This document shows, piece by piece, positions 34,718 to 44,338 of a stretch of 64,000 nucleotides of DNA. The position numbers and the translations under genes are program-made. The DNA is from Streptomyces sp. S465 (GTDB lineage Bacteria > Actinomycetota > Actinomycetes > Streptomycetales > Streptomycetaceae), in assembly GCF_026898115.1 (NCBI RefSeq), contig NZ_CP114036.1:3286001-3350000 (forward strand). Reading direction: 5' to 3'. Numbering within the stretch: position 1 is the first letter of the stretch; every line of letters begins with the position of its first letter. The notes beneath the pieces are model-generated. The model saw nothing but the letters and a program-made list of their open reading frames with translations. It was not told where the DNA came from and did not search any database.

Positions 34718-35049
34718 ACGGCGAGCCCGCGCTGCGGCTGACCGTCTTCATCGGCGAGAACGACACCTGGCACCGCAAACCGCTGTTCGCCGAGATCGTG
34801 CACCGTGCCCATCGCGCGGGGCTCACGGGTGCGAGCGTGTTCCGCGGTGTCGAGGGCTACGGCTCCTCGTCCCTGATCCACACCTCGCGGCTGCTGTCGC
34901 TCAGCGAGGATTTGCCCATTGCCATCGTGATCATCGATACGGAGGAGCGGGTGCGGTCCTTCCTGCCCGAACTGGAGGAAGTCGTGGGCGACGGCCTGGT
35001 GGTGGTCGACCCGGTCGAGATCGTGCACCCCCGGGGCCGCATCCGGTGA
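34714..35049 (+). CDS. DUF190 family protein
   Basis: A 111-residue soluble protein of the DUF190 family: [35 protein letters not shown] and [20 protein letters not shown]. The fold is PII-like (ferredoxin-like). It is frequently encoded with CrcB proteins and may sense or regulate the channel; mechanism unproven. GTG 34714 overlaps the upstream crcB stop and its own stop overlaps the next crcB start, so all three are coupled. Confidence 0.92.
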   Translation: MNGEPALRLTVFIGENDTWHRKPLFAEIVHRAHRAGLTGASVFRGVEGYGSSSLIHTSRLLSLSEDLPIAIVIIDTEERVRSFLPELEEVVGDGLVVVDPVEIVHPRGRIR

Positions 35050-35420
35050 ACTGGCTGCTGGTGATCGCGGGTGGACTGGTCGGCGCCCCGCTGCGCTATC
35101 TGACCGACCGCGCGGTACAGGCCCGGCACGATTCGGTGTTCCCCTGGGGCACCTTCGTGGTCAATGTGGCGGGCGCCGCGGTGCTGGGCCTGCTGACCGG
35201 GGCGGCCGTGGCGGGGGCGGCGTCCCCGCGGTTGCAGCTGCTCCTGGGCACGGGGCTGTGCGGAGCGCTGACGACATACTCGACGTTCTCGTACGAGACA
35301 CTGCGGCTGGCCGAGGAGGGCGCCCGGCTCTTCGCCGTCGCGAACGTGGTGATGAGTGTGGCGGCCGGGACGGGTGCCGCCTTCGCGGGTGGAGCGCTCG
35401 CCCACACGATCTGGGGCTGA
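35046..35420 (+). CDS. crcB: Fluoride channel subunit CrcB/Fluc (second copy)
   Basis: A 124-residue four-TM Fluc subunit: [40 protein letters not shown] and [19 protein letters not shown]. It is shorter than the first copy and lacks the N-terminal extension. GTG 35046 overlaps the DUF190 stop (GTGA). Two different Fluc paralogues in one operon usually form the antiparallel heterodimer that exports fluoride. Confidence 0.93.
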   Translation: MNWLLVIAGGLVGAPLRYLTDRAVQARHDSVFPWGTFVVNVAGAAVLGLLTGAAVAGAASPRLQLLLGTGLCGALTTYSTFSYETLRLAEEGARLFAVANVVMSVAAGTGAAFAGGALAHTIWG

Positions 35421-35524
35421 CGGCACACCGCTCGCCCCCGGCACACCACCCGCCCCGACACACCGCTCGTACCGGCGCGGCGGGCGCCCCGGCGCGGCGC
35501 GCGTGGGAGCACCGCCACCGGACG

Positions 35525-36460
35525 CTACGGCAGCAATCGCGTCGCGGTCGGTGGCAGGCCGAACTCCCCGGTGGCCGCCGTCCGCAGATGCTCCAGCAGC
35601 ACCCGGCGCAGCTCACGCGCGGCCCGGGGCGGCGCGACGTCCTTACGGTGGGCGACAGCGATGGTGCGCTGCATGTCGTGCCCCGCGAACGGGGTGATCC
35701 GCAGCCCGGACCGGGCCGCCACCATCCCCGGCAGTACGGCGATGCCCAGCCCCGCCCGTACGAAGCCCAGCACCGCGTCCATCTCGCCGCCCTCCACCGT
35801 GAAGGAGGGCTCGAAACCCGCCGCCCGGCACGCCGCCGTGGTGAATTCCCGCAGGTCGTATCCGCGGCGGAACATCACCATCGGCCGGTCCCGCAGATCC
35901 TCGACCCGGATCCGGCGGCGGCGGGTCGGTGGTGGGGACGCGGGTGAGGATGCCACCACCAGCTCCTCCCGCAGCAGCTCGGTGGCGGCGAGAGCGGGGG
36001 CCTGACCGGGCAGCGGGGTGATGATCAGCGCGAGGTCCAGCTCGCCCGCGGAGAGCGTGCGCACCAGGTCCTGGGAACCGCCCTCGTCCACGATGAGTTC
36101 GATGCCGGGAAACTCGTCGTGGAAGCGGCGCAGCACATCGGGGACGAAGCTGGCGCACAGACTCGGCGTGGCTCCCAGCCGCACCCGGCCGCGCCGCAGC
36201 TGGGCGACCTCCTGGACCTCGCGGTGCGCGGTCTCGGTGTCGGCGAGGATCTGGCGGGCGAGCGGAAGCAGCGCCTCTCCCGCGTCGGTGAGCGCGATAT
36301 GGCCGCGCGCCCGGTGGAAGAGATCGGCTCCGAGCTCCCGTTCCAGGGCCCGGATCTGCTGGGACAGCGAGGGCTGGGCGACATGCAGAAGCTCCGCGGC
36401 ACGGGTGAAGTGCCGGGTCTCTGCGACGGTGGCGAAATAACGCAGCTGCTGCAACTGCAC
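35525..36460 (-). CDS. LysR-family transcriptional regulator
   Basis: A 311-residue LysR regulator. The N-terminal winged helix is LQQLRYFATVAETRHFTRAAELLHVAQPSLSQQIRALERELG; the effector domain starts VRLGATPSLCASFVPDVLRR and includes DLALIITPLPG. GTG 36460 fits the family N-terminus; the frame is open further upstream. No ribosome site is visible; TATCAT lies about six bases before the GTG, so a leaderless transcript is possible. Its usual target would be a divergent neighbour, but the next gene upstream is the leftward sulfotransferase, so the target is unclear. Confidence 0.9.
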   Translation of the reverse strand: MQLQQLRYFATVAETRHFTRAAELLHVAQPSLSQQIRALERELGADLFHRARGHIALTDAGEALLPLARQILADTETAHREVQEVAQLRRGRVRLGATPSLCASFVPDVLRRFHDEFPGIELIVDEGGSQDLVRTLSAGELDLALIITPLPGQAPALAATELLREELVVASSPASPPPTRRRRIRVEDLRDRPMVMFRRGYDLREFTTAACRAAGFEPSFTVEGGEMDAVLGFVRAGLGIAVLPGMVAARSGLRITPFAGHDMQRTIAVAHRKDVAPPRAARELRRVLLEHLRTAATGEFGLPPTATRLLP

Positions 36461-36635
36461 ACCATGATGATAGGCAGGCCATGGAATCCTGCCGCAGCAC
36501 GCCCGCGACGCATCGCTGGGGGAGCTGGGGTGTCGCACGTGTCGCACGTGTCGCCCGGAGGACGGAGGGGCGCATCCGGCGACCGGTCGCGACCGGTCTT
36601 CCTCAGGCGGCCGTCGCCGGATGACGACGCGCGCC

Positions 36636-37679
36636 CTACGGGTGAGTGGCCAGCGCCCGCATCCCCGGGCCGCAGGCCTCGATCAGCGGGGCCAGTTCCG
36701 CCTCGGGCAGCGTCCGCGCGGCGCCGCGCCGACCGCCGTCGAGATGCGCGACGGAGGCGTCAAGCCAGGTGGGGAGCGGTTCCACACCGATGAATTCGGC
36801 CAGCCGGATGAGTTCCTTCTCCGGTTCCTCGACGAGGGTGTCGTACGACATCGAGGTGCGCTGGGAGGCCGGGACCGTGGCCAGCTTCTCCAGGCCGTCG
36901 ATCATCACCCCGGACCACAGGCCGCCGAACACGGCGAGCGGGATGGGGCGGTCCCACACCAGCGCCGGGTCCCACTCGTCGCCCAGCAGCGGAGCGAGGT
37001 CGGGCGGAAGCTGGGCCGCGTGCTCCGGGGTCAGCTGATACGGCGACTCCAGGCCGCAGTGGTCGGCCATCTCCTTCGCCAGCGGGAGCATCCGGAAGCT
37101 GACGTGCCGGCTCATGGAGAAGGCGCAGTCAGGGCCTTCGCGGTAGAGGTGCACAAAGCGCGCCTCGGGGAAGGCGCGGTGCATTTCCGCCACCCGGCCT
37201 ATGGACAGACCGGTCCGCTCGACGACGGCGCCGGGGTTGCCGAACCGTGCGCCGAGGGTGGCGAAGAAGGCCCTCCAGTGGTCCGCCGGACATCGCGTGG
37301 GCCACGAGGTGACCTCGGACTCCAACTCGTCGTAGAGGGCGTCCGGGTCATCGGTCAGATGGGGCAGCACCATGACGCTGATGGCCGGGATGCCGGTGGT
37401 CCGGGCGTCGAACCGCCGCTTGGGCAGCCGGTGGTAGAGGAACTCGGGCGGGATGGCCCCATTCTTGATCAAGTTATTGGTGAGGGCATGGGGCCGGGAC
37501 AGATATCCCCAGAACTCCGGGCCGCTCAGCGGGGCCTCGGCCAGCACCTCCGAATCGGGAATACTGGCGAACAATTCATTGATACTGAGTACGTCCGGGT
37601 GAAGATTGATGACCCGGGACAGAGCCGTCGAACCACATCGACCGGTGCCGACGACAAATGTCAAGTTCTGGTTGACCAC
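36636..37679 (-). CDS. PAPS-dependent sulfotransferase
   Basis: A 347-residue sulfotransferase. The 5'-phosphosulfate-binding loop is FVVGTGRCGSTALSRVI near residue 10 and the 3'-phosphate region is EARFVHLYREGPDCAFSM near 180. It transfers sulfate from PAPS to a hydroxyl. GTG 37679 is preferred because GGAGG lies seven bases upstream; GTG 37685 is only three bases away. It sits at the edge of the polyketide cluster, divergent from the LAL regulator, with a PAS-LuxR-like operator 30 bases upstream. A tailoring role (an O-sulfated polyketide) is inferred from position. Confidence 0.88.
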   Translation of the reverse strand: MVNQNLTFVVGTGRCGSTALSRVINLHPDVLSINELFASIPDSEVLAEAPLSGPEFWGYLSRPHALTNNLIKNGAIPPEFLYHRLPKRRFDARTTGIPAISVMVLPHLTDDPDALYDELESEVTSWPTRCPADHWRAFFATLGARFGNPGAVVERTGLSIGRVAEMHRAFPEARFVHLYREGPDCAFSMSRHVSFRMLPLAKEMADHCGLESPYQLTPEHAAQLPPDLAPLLGDEWDPALVWDRPIPLAVFGGLWSGVMIDGLEKLATVPASQRTSMSYDTLVEEPEKELIRLAEFIGVEPLPTWLDASVAHLDGGRRGAARTLPEAELAPLIEACGPGMRALATHP

Positions 37680-38309
37680 GCGCACTTTCCTCCAGTTTGC
37701 TCGAACAACTAGTCATTTCCCTAGTGGTCGATGACACACCACACTTGGTAGCTACAGCGATGCTAATGGAGGCTCAGAAGCGGCACCCATCCACATCAAC
37801 CGCCAACCACCGGCCACTGAACAGCGGAAACGCACACGACGAGACGTCAGAGGCGAACTCGGAGTTCAAGACTTTCCGAGTCTTTTGCGCAACTTTCACA
37901 TCCAGCAGGGCCGCTGCCCCCCGGCTCCACCCCGCTCACCAGCGACGGAGCCCGATCCGACCGGTCACGCGGGGCTTCACAACTCGCTTACCACACCGTG
38001 ACCTCAGTCGAACAAATTCACCCGTGACACAACGGTCATCTTTTCGCATCAACGGCACTGCTAGAGTTCGCAATCACCTCATACCCGAGATCCAGGGCTG
38101 GCACACACCAGCCGCGTCGGGAGAGGCCGAGAACACGCGACGTAACACAGAGCAGCCATGCCGCCGCACAGGGTGCAACCGGAGGGAACAAGGGCACCAA
38201 TGGCCGGCAAGGTATTTTCGTCCGGGGGGACGGTGCGTTACCAGGTGTGCCATGCACGGTGATTCGCTTCCCCTCGCTCACGAGTAATTTCGGGGAAGGT
38301 GCTTCGTAC
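37680..38309. other. Divergent regulatory region, sulfotransferase / LAL regulator
   Basis: A 630-base non-coding region, less GC-rich than its flanks. It contains the PAS-LuxR-like palindrome at 37709-37724 close to the sulfotransferase. An open frame at 37697-38287 has no recognisable protein character. Promoters for both genes must lie here, but I cannot place a confident -35/-10 pair. Confidence 0.6.
37709..37724. promoter_or_regulatory. Candidate PAS-LuxR operator (PimM-type palindrome)
   Basis: The 16-mer CTAGTCATTTCCCTAG matches the published PimM-family consensus CTVGGGAWWTCCCBAG at 14 of 16 positions; both mismatches are in one half (TC for GG). It lies 30 bases upstream of the sulfotransferase start. 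PimM-type PAS-LuxR proteins activate polyene clusters. No PAS-LuxR gene is in the window, so it would have to be elsewhere in the cluster. Confidence 0.5.
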
Positions 38310-41114
38310 GTGTTGGTGGAGCGCGATCAGGAGATGGCGCGGCTCAGTCGGCTCCTCTTCGAGGACGCCCGGCCAGGAAGCCGACTGGCCGTCATCAGCG
38401 GTGCCATGACGTCGGGGAAAACCGCGCTTCTGCACGCCGTGGCGGATACCGCGAGTGCGCGAGGCGTCCGGGTGCTGCCCGCCGTCGCCTCCACCTCGGA
38501 ACAGAACTTCCCGTACGCCGTGCTCGATCAGCTCTACCAGAGCATGCCGGCGCACCTTCGGCACGCCCGGCCGCGGCCGGGTCTCGACGTGCCCCCGAAC
38601 CCGTACGGCCCCGACCAGGCCGACCTCCCGCTCCTCCAGGAGTTCCACCGCACACTCGACGAACTGACCGCTGACGCCCCGCTGCTGATCGCGATCGACG
38701 ACGTCCAGTTCGCCGATCTGCCGTCACTGCGCTGTCTGGCGTACGGCATCCGCCGATGTCGCTCCGAGGCGCTGTCCGTCGTGGTGAGCCGCGGGTCACT
38801 GACCGGGCCCACCGCCCCGGCACTGGATGAGGTGCTGCACGAGCCGAAGGTCTGCCATGTGCGGCTCGCCCCGCTCACCGTCGCCGGCGTCACCACCCTG
38901 CTGACCGAGGAGTTGGGCGCCGAGGAGGCCGAGCGCCACGCCGCCGCGTTCCACGACATGACGGGCGGCAACCTCCTGCTGCTGCGCGGACTCCTGGACG
39001 ACCGGTTCTCCCGCCTCGCCCGGGGCCCTGTGCACACCGCGCCGGGCTCTCCGGTGGCCGGAGAGTTGTTCCGGCAGGCGGCGCTGTCCTGCGTGTACCG
39101 CGGCGGCCCGGCCCACCGCCGGGTGGCCCATGCCATCGCGCTGCTGGGTGACGCGGTGTCCGTTCCCCTGCTGAGCAAGCTGATCGAGGTCGAGGAGCGG
39201 CAGGTCCGGCGGTCGGTGGCGACGCTCACCGAGGTGGGGATCCTGCACGACGCGCAGTTCCGCAGCGACGCGGTGCGCACCGTGCTCCTGGAGGATCTGG
39301 AGATGGACGAGCTCGGCCCGCTGCACCACCGAGCTGCCCGGCTGCTGTACGAGGAGGGCGCCGACCCCATCGACGTGGCCCGCCATCTGCTCAGCCACGA
39401 GGCGGCCGAGCCGGTCGAGGAGTGGATTCCGCAGGCGCTGCGGGACGCCGCCGAGCAGGCGATCGCCGCCGACCGCAGGGAACTGGCGATGAACTGCCTG
39501 CAGATGGCCGATCGGTGCAGCACCGATGAGCGCGAGGCGCTCGTCCTCCAGGCGACCATGGTCCAGGCCATGTGGCCGTTCAACCCGCTGTCCCAGATGC
39601 GGCGGCTCCAGTCGCTGGCCGGCCCGGCCGGCAGCGGACAGCTGCCGACGCGGCACACTCTCGCTGTGATCATCGGGCTGCTGGGGTTCGGCCGGATGGG
39701 CGAGGCGGCAGCCGCCCTCGCGCAGGTCAGCCGGGCCGCGGCCGGGAGCCCGAGCCCCGAACTCGACACGGGTCTGCGGACCATCGGACTGACGCTCGCC
39801 ACCACCTACCCCGACCACCCCGAACTGCGGCCCTTCCTGCACCGGGGAGAGCCCGTCGGCCGGTGGGACGACGACGCGCCGTCGCCGGACCGGACCCCCG
39901 AGTCCCCCCAGCTCACCGCGCTCGGGGCGCTGTGGACCGTGCTGAGCCGGGGCGTCGACGAGGACACCGTACGGGCCGCGGAGCGGGTGCTGGAGACCGT
40001 CCGGCTCTCCGACCGGACGATGCTGACGGTGCACGCCGCGCTCCAGACGCTGGTGTACGCGGACCGCCACGCCACCGCCACCACCTGGTGCGACCGGCTG
40101 ATCGAGGAGACGTCCAAGCGCGGCGCCAAGGCGCTGCTGGCCTACTTCTGCGTGCTGCGGGCCCAGATCGCGCTGCGCGTGGGACGGCTCCAGGACACCG
40201 TCCGGTTCGCGGAGCGGGCGCTGGCGGAGCTTCCGGCGCGCGGCTGGGGGGTCACCGTCGGCATGCCGCTGGGGATGCTGGTCAACGCGCACACCGCGAT
40301 GGGCAACCATGACGCGGCGGCCGAACTGCTGGCCCGACCGGTGCCGGAGGAGATGTACCGGAACCGCTACGGGCTGCACTACCTCTACGCGCGTGCCCGG
40401 CATCAGCTGGCCACCGGCCGTCATCACGCGGCCCTCACCGACTTCCGCGCCTGTGGCGAGAAGATGGCCGCCTGGGACCTGGATTCGCCCGCCACCCTCG
40501 CCTGGCGGCTCGGCGCCGCCGAGACCTGGCTGGCCCTGGGCGGCCAGGAGCGGGCGGCGCGGCTGGCGGAGGAACAGCTGGAGCTGGCCGGGGAGTCCGC
40601 CTCCCCCACCCGTGGTGCCGCGCTGCGGATCCTGGCCGCCACCCGGCCGTTGAACGAGCGGACCGCGCTGCTCCAGCAGGCGGTGGGGGTGCTCCAGGCG
40701 AGCGGCGGCTGGTACGAGATGGCGCGGGCGCTGGCGGATCTGGCGGAGACGCACAAACAGCTCGGGGATCTGGACACCAGCCGGCTGATGACCCGCCGGG
40801 CCCTGCGGCTCGCGGACAGCTGCGGCGCCGAGGAATTGTCCCGTTCGCTCCAGCGCACCCCGGCACGCTCGGCCCTGTCGGAGGCGGCCCGTACCGGTGA
40901 GGACACCGCCGCGTTCTCCGAACTCTCGGACGCCGAGAGCCGGGTCGCGGCGCTGGCGGCCTCCGGCTACACCAACCGGGAGATCGCCGCTAAGCTCTAC
41001 ATAACGATCTCCACGGTGGAGCAACACTTGACCCGTGTCTACCGGAAGATCAACATCAGCCAGCGCCGAGAACTGCCCGCGAGCCTGGATTTCGATGTCG
41101 CTTACACCGCCTGA
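38310..41114 (+). CDS. LAL-family LuxR transcriptional regulator
   Basis: A 934-residue large ATP-binding LuxR regulator. The N-terminal AAA-type NTPase has Walker A SGAMTSGKTALLH near residue 30 and Walker B-like LLIAIDDVQFADL near 130. A long helical, TPR-like middle follows. The C-terminal LuxR HTH reads LSDAESRVAALAASGYTNREIAAKLYITISTVEQHLTRVYRKI. GTG 38310 is chosen because GGAAGGTG lies eight bases upstream; an in-frame start at 38247 lacks one. LAL regulators are usual pathway-specific activators of type I PKS clusters, which fits the next genes. Confidence 0.93.
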   Translation: MLVERDQEMARLSRLLFEDARPGSRLAVISGAMTSGKTALLHAVADTASARGVRVLPAVASTSEQNFPYAVLDQLYQSMPAHLRHARPRPGLDVPPNPYGPDQADLPLLQEFHRTLDELTADAPLLIAIDDVQFADLPSLRCLAYGIRRCRSEALSVVVSRGSLTGPTAPALDEVLHEPKVCHVRLAPLTVAGVTTLLTEELGAEEAERHAAAFHDMTGGNLLLLRGLLDDRFSRLARGPVHTAPGSPVAGELFRQAALSCVYRGGPAHRRVAHAIALLGDAVSVPLLSKLIEVEERQVRRSVATLTEVGILHDAQFRSDAVRTVLLEDLEMDELGPLHHRAARLLYEEGADPIDVARHLLSHEAAEPVEEWIPQALRDAAEQAIAADRRELAMNCLQMADRCSTDEREALVLQATMVQAMWPFNPLSQMRRLQSLAGPAGSGQLPTRHTLAVIIGLLGFGRMGEAAAALAQVSRAAAGSPSPELDTGLRTIGLTLATTYPDHPELRPFLHRGEPVGRWDDDAPSPDRTPESPQLTALGALWTVLSRGVDEDTVRAAERVLETVRLSDRTMLTVHAALQTLVYADRHATATTWCDRLIEETSKRGAKALLAYFCVLRAQIALRVGRLQDTVRFAERALAELPARGWGVTVGMPLGMLVNAHTAMGNHDAAAELLARPVPEEMYRNRYGLHYLYARARHQLATGRHHAALTDFRACGEKMAAWDLDSPATLAWRLGAAETWLALGGQERAARLAEEQLELAGESASPTRGAALRILAATRPLNERTALLQQAVGVLQASGGWYEMARALADLAETHKQLGDLDTSRLMTRRALRLADSCGAEELSRSLQRTPARSALSEAARTGEDTAAFSELSDAESRVAALAASGYTNREIAAKLYITISTVEQHLTRVYRKINISQRRELPASLDFDVAYTA

Positions 41115-41153
41115 TATCCCCGCGATGCCGCTCGGCCCCAAGAGGTTGATGCC

Positions 41154-42812
41154 ATGACGTGTGCGACCACGTCCGCCACGACGATGCTCGTGCCGGATTT
41201 TCCCTTTTCCTACGACAGATGGCTGAGCCATCCCGCCGGTCTCGGCACCCTGCCGAGTGCGGCGCACGGGACGGAAGTCGCGGTCATAGGTGGCGGTATG
41301 TCCGGACTGACCGCCGCATATGAGCTTCTGAAACTCGGGCTTCGCCCCGTTCTCTACGAAGCGGAGCAACTGGGTGGCCGGATGCGCTCCACACCCTTCC
41401 CGGGGAATCCGGAATACAAGGCGGAGATGGGCGCCATGCGCTTTCCCCTTTCCGCCCGGTCACTGTTCCACTACATCGATCTGCTGGGCCTGCCCACCCG
41501 TCCCTTTCCCAATCCGCTGGCACCGGCCACCCCCAGTACGCTGATCGACCTGAACGGCGGCCAGGACCGGGCGCGCACCGCCGGCGAGCTTCCCGAGGTC
41601 TACCAGGAGGTCGCCGCCGCGTGGGACAAGGCGCTCCAGGAGCGCGCCGACCTGGCCACCCTGCGGGACGCCATCCAGCGGCGGGACGTCGCCACCCTCA
41701 AGACCGTATGGAACGCGCTGGTCAGGGAGTTCGACGACCAGTCCTTCTACGGCTTCCTGGCCACCTCCTCCACCTTCCAGTCGTTCCGCCACCGGGAGAT
41801 CTTCGGCCAGGTCGGCTTCGGCACCGGCGGCTGGGACACCGACTTCCCCAACTCGATGCTGGAGATCCTGCGCGTCGTGGTCACCGAGGCCGACGACAAC
41901 CACGTGAGCATCGTCGGCGGGTCCTCGCAGGTGCCGAACGGGCTGTGGGAGCACCGGCCGGAGACCCTCGCGCACTGGCCGGCGGGCACCTCGCTGGCCT
42001 CGCTGCACGGTGGCCGGCCCAGACCCGCGGTCACCCGGCTGCGGCGGACCGACGACGGCATACGGGTGACCGACGAGAGCGGCGAGGAGCGCGAGTTCCC
42101 CACGGTGGTCTTCACCCCGCATGTGTGGACGCTGCTGAACCGGATCGACTGTGATCCGGCGCTGCTGTCCACCCCGCTGTGGACGGCGGTGGAACGCACC
42201 CACTACATGGGCGCGTCCAAGCTGTTCGTCCTGGTCGACCGGCCGTTCTGGCGGGACGCCGACCCGGCGGCCGGCCACGACGTGATGAGCATGACGCTCA
42301 CCGACCGGATGCCGCGCGGGACCTACCTGTTCGACAACGGGCCCGACCGGCCCGGGGTGATGTGCCTGTCGTACACCTGGAACGACGACTCGCTGAAAGT
42401 CGCGACGCTCTCGGCCGAGGAGCGGCTGGAGACGCTGCTGACCAAGCTGGGCGCGATCTATCCGGACGTGGACATCCGGTCGCACATCATCGGCGGGCCG
42501 CTGACCGTCACCTGGGAGACCGAGCCCCGTTTCATGGGGGCCTTCAAGAACAATCTGCCCGGCCACTACCGCTATCAGCGTCGGCTGTTCACCCAGTTCA
42601 TGCAGGGTGGGCTGGATGCGCGGCAGCGCGGCTTCTTCCTGTGCGGGGACGACGTCTCCTGGACGGCGGGGTTCGCCGAGGGAGCGGTGACCACGGCGCT
42701 GAACGCGGTGTGGGGGGTGCTCCATCACCTCGGCGGCACCACACATCCGGACAATCCGGGCCCCGGTGATCTCTTCGACGCCTTCGCTCCGCTGGAGCTT
42801 CCGTACGACTGA
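41154..42812 (+). CDS. Flavin amine oxidase, tryptophan/arginine 2-monooxygenase type
   Basis: A 552-residue FAD enzyme. The dinucleotide motif is VAVIGGGMSGLTAAYELLKL near residue 43, followed by LYEAEQLGGRMRST and the EMGAMRFP segment. The C-terminal FAD motif GFFLCGDDVSWTAGFAEGAV is typical of the tryptophan 2-monooxygenase subgroup. These enzymes turn an amino acid into the one-carbon-shorter amide. In aminopolyol polyketide clusters a homologue converts L-arginine to 4-guanidinobutyramide for the starter unit. AAGAGG precedes ATG 41154. It follows the LAL gene by 39 bases and converges on the CoA ligase. Arginine as substrate is inferred from context. Confidence 0.88.
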   Translation: MTCATTSATTMLVPDFPFSYDRWLSHPAGLGTLPSAAHGTEVAVIGGGMSGLTAAYELLKLGLRPVLYEAEQLGGRMRSTPFPGNPEYKAEMGAMRFPLSARSLFHYIDLLGLPTRPFPNPLAPATPSTLIDLNGGQDRARTAGELPEVYQEVAAAWDKALQERADLATLRDAIQRRDVATLKTVWNALVREFDDQSFYGFLATSSTFQSFRHREIFGQVGFGTGGWDTDFPNSMLEILRVVVTEADDNHVSIVGGSSQVPNGLWEHRPETLAHWPAGTSLASLHGGRPRPAVTRLRRTDDGIRVTDESGEEREFPTVVFTPHVWTLLNRIDCDPALLSTPLWTAVERTHYMGASKLFVLVDRPFWRDADPAAGHDVMSMTLTDRMPRGTYLFDNGPDRPGVMCLSYTWNDDSLKVATLSAEERLETLLTKLGAIYPDVDIRSHIIGGPLTVTWETEPRFMGAFKNNLPGHYRYQRRLFTQFMQGGLDARQRGFFLCGDDVSWTAGFAEGAVTTALNAVWGVLHHLGGTTHPDNPGPGDLFDAFAPLELPYD

Positions 42813-42831
42813 CGGCCCCGGCCACCGGCCC

Positions 42832-42867
42832 AGGGGGAGCCGTCGCCGCAGGTCACCGGCTCCCCCT
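42832..42867. terminator. Bidirectional hairpin between amine oxidase and CoA ligase
   Basis: Perfect 11-bp arms AGGGGGAGCCG (42832-42842) and CGGCTCCCCCT (42857-42867) around a 14-base loop, in a 63-base gap between converging genes. Confidence 0.75.
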
Positions 42868-42875
42868 TCGCCACC

Positions 42876-44285
42876 TCAGCCCCGGGCGATCTGCTCGAGC
42901 CGACGCTTGTCCGGCTTGCCGTTGCGGTTGAGCGGGAAGTTCTCCAGCACCTCGACGCGGTTGGGCTGTTCGTAGACCGGGAGCACCTGGCACAGCCGCT
43001 CACGCCAGTACTTGGCGTCCCGCAACTGGTCGTCCTCCACGAAGAACACCAGCTGGGTGTCGCCGGCGCGGCGCTCATCGGGCAGCGGCACGATCCGCGT
43101 GGAGATCTCCGCGAGGGCCGCCTTCCGCTCGATCAGCTCCGGGTGGAGCGTGTAGCCGGAGCGGTGCACCGCGAACTTCCGCCCCAGGACGAAGAGATTG
43201 TCGTGTTCGTCGAGGTAGCCGAGGTCGCCCGTGGACTGCCAGCCGGTGGGTATGGCGTCGATGGTGCCGTCCTCGGCGAGATGGCCCTCGAGCGCGTCCG
43301 GGGTGTCGACCTCGATCTCACCGGCCTGGCCGGGGGCGACCGGATGGCCGTCCTCGTCGACGACGCGCAGTTTGATGCCGTCCATGGCCCGGCCGCAGGA
43401 GACCGGGTTCTCCAGGGTGGCGAAGGCGATGTTGCCCAGTTCGGTGCTGCCGTAGCTGTCCAGCAGCGGCAGTCCGAACTCGGCGACATAGCGGTCGGAG
43501 AGGGCGCCGTCGAGCGGCGCCGCGCCCGAGCAGAACATCCGGACCTGCTCCAGCCGCGCCCGCAGCGACGGTTTGCGGCCGACCAGGTTGAGCATGGTGC
43601 GGTAGCTCGACGGGGTGGCGTCGATCACCGTGGCGCCGGTGCGTCCGGCCATCTGCACCGCCCGGTCCAGGCGCTTGTACGGGGCGATCACCAGTGAGCA
43701 GCGGGTCAGCCAGGCGATGAGCACCATGGACAGCCCGTACTGGTGGGCGAAGGGCAGCAGCGGCAGCAGCACATCGTCCGGCCGGTGGCCCACCTGGGCG
43801 GCGTTGCGCTCCAGGTTGGTGAGGAACTTGCGGCCGGACTTGACGGCGCCCTTGGGCTCGCCGGTGGAGCCGGAGGTCCACATGATCAGGCCGTCGGGCC
43901 GGTCGGCCCAGGCGTCGAAGGACAGTTCGCGGGTGGTGAGCGGGCGTCCGGCAGCCGGGGCGATCAGCTCGTAGAGGCTGACCGCACGGATGTCGGCGTG
44001 GATCGGGGCGTCGTCGTCGACGAAGGCGATCCCGGCACCGGTGCGCCGGGCGATCCGCCGGGTCTCGTCCGGGTGCTCCTGCTGGTCGACCAGGACGATG
44101 GAGGCTCCCACGTGCATGAGCGCGAACAGCACGCTGACGTAGGCGGCGGAGTTGCCCGCCTTGAAGACGACACGGTCGCCGTGGGCCACCCCGTGCTCGC
44201 GGATCACATCGGCGACGCGCAGCGCGTCCAGCTCGAAGTCGGCCAGGGTGTGCACCGAGTCGGGCGCGTAGATCTTCGCGGTCAT
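42876..44285 (-). CDS. Acyl-CoA ligase (ANL superfamily)
   Basis: A 469-residue adenylate-forming ligase. Core motifs: IMWTSGSTGEPKGAVKS (P-loop), LDSYGSTELGN, TGWQSTGDLGYLDEHD and the C-terminal NRNGKPDKRRL with the catalytic Lys. It activates a carboxylic acid to the AMP ester and then the CoA thioester. ATG 44285 (MTAKIYAPDS) is preferred, with GGAAAGGAAAG ahead; the frame continues upstream without similarity. Beside the amine oxidase and the discrete acyltransferase it probably activates 4-guanidinobutyrate or 4-aminobutyrate as PKS starter. It is downstream of the thioesterase-like gene by 53 bases in one operon. Confidence 0.9.
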   Translation of the reverse strand: MTAKIYAPDSVHTLADFELDALRVADVIREHGVAHGDRVVFKAGNSAAYVSVLFALMHVGASIVLVDQQEHPDETRRIARRTGAGIAFVDDDAPIHADIRAVSLYELIAPAAGRPLTTRELSFDAWADRPDGLIMWTSGSTGEPKGAVKSGRKFLTNLERNAAQVGHRPDDVLLPLLPFAHQYGLSMVLIAWLTRCSLVIAPYKRLDRAVQMAGRTGATVIDATPSSYRTMLNLVGRKPSLRARLEQVRMFCSGAAPLDGALSDRYVAEFGLPLLDSYGSTELGNIAFATLENPVSCGRAMDGIKLRVVDEDGHPVAPGQAGEIEVDTPDALEGHLAEDGTIDAIPTGWQSTGDLGYLDEHDNLFVLGRKFAVHRSGYTLHPELIERKAALAEISTRIVPLPDERRAGDTQLVFFVEDDQLRDAKYWRERLCQVLPVYEQPNRVEVLENFPLNRNGKPDKRRLEQIARG

Positions 44286-44338
44286 CGAACGTACTCTTTC
44301 CTTTCCGCTGACGAGTACGGGAAGCCCCGGGCCGGCCC

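Noticed and set aside
38041..38070. TAGAGT at 38062 as promoter of the LAL gene
   Set aside because: No acceptable -35 hexamer lies 16-19 bases upstream.
37697..38287. A 196-codon open frame in the sulfotransferase/LAL gap
   Set aside because: Lower GC, no ribosome site, no third-position bias and no recognisable protein pattern; the gap is better read as regulatory.
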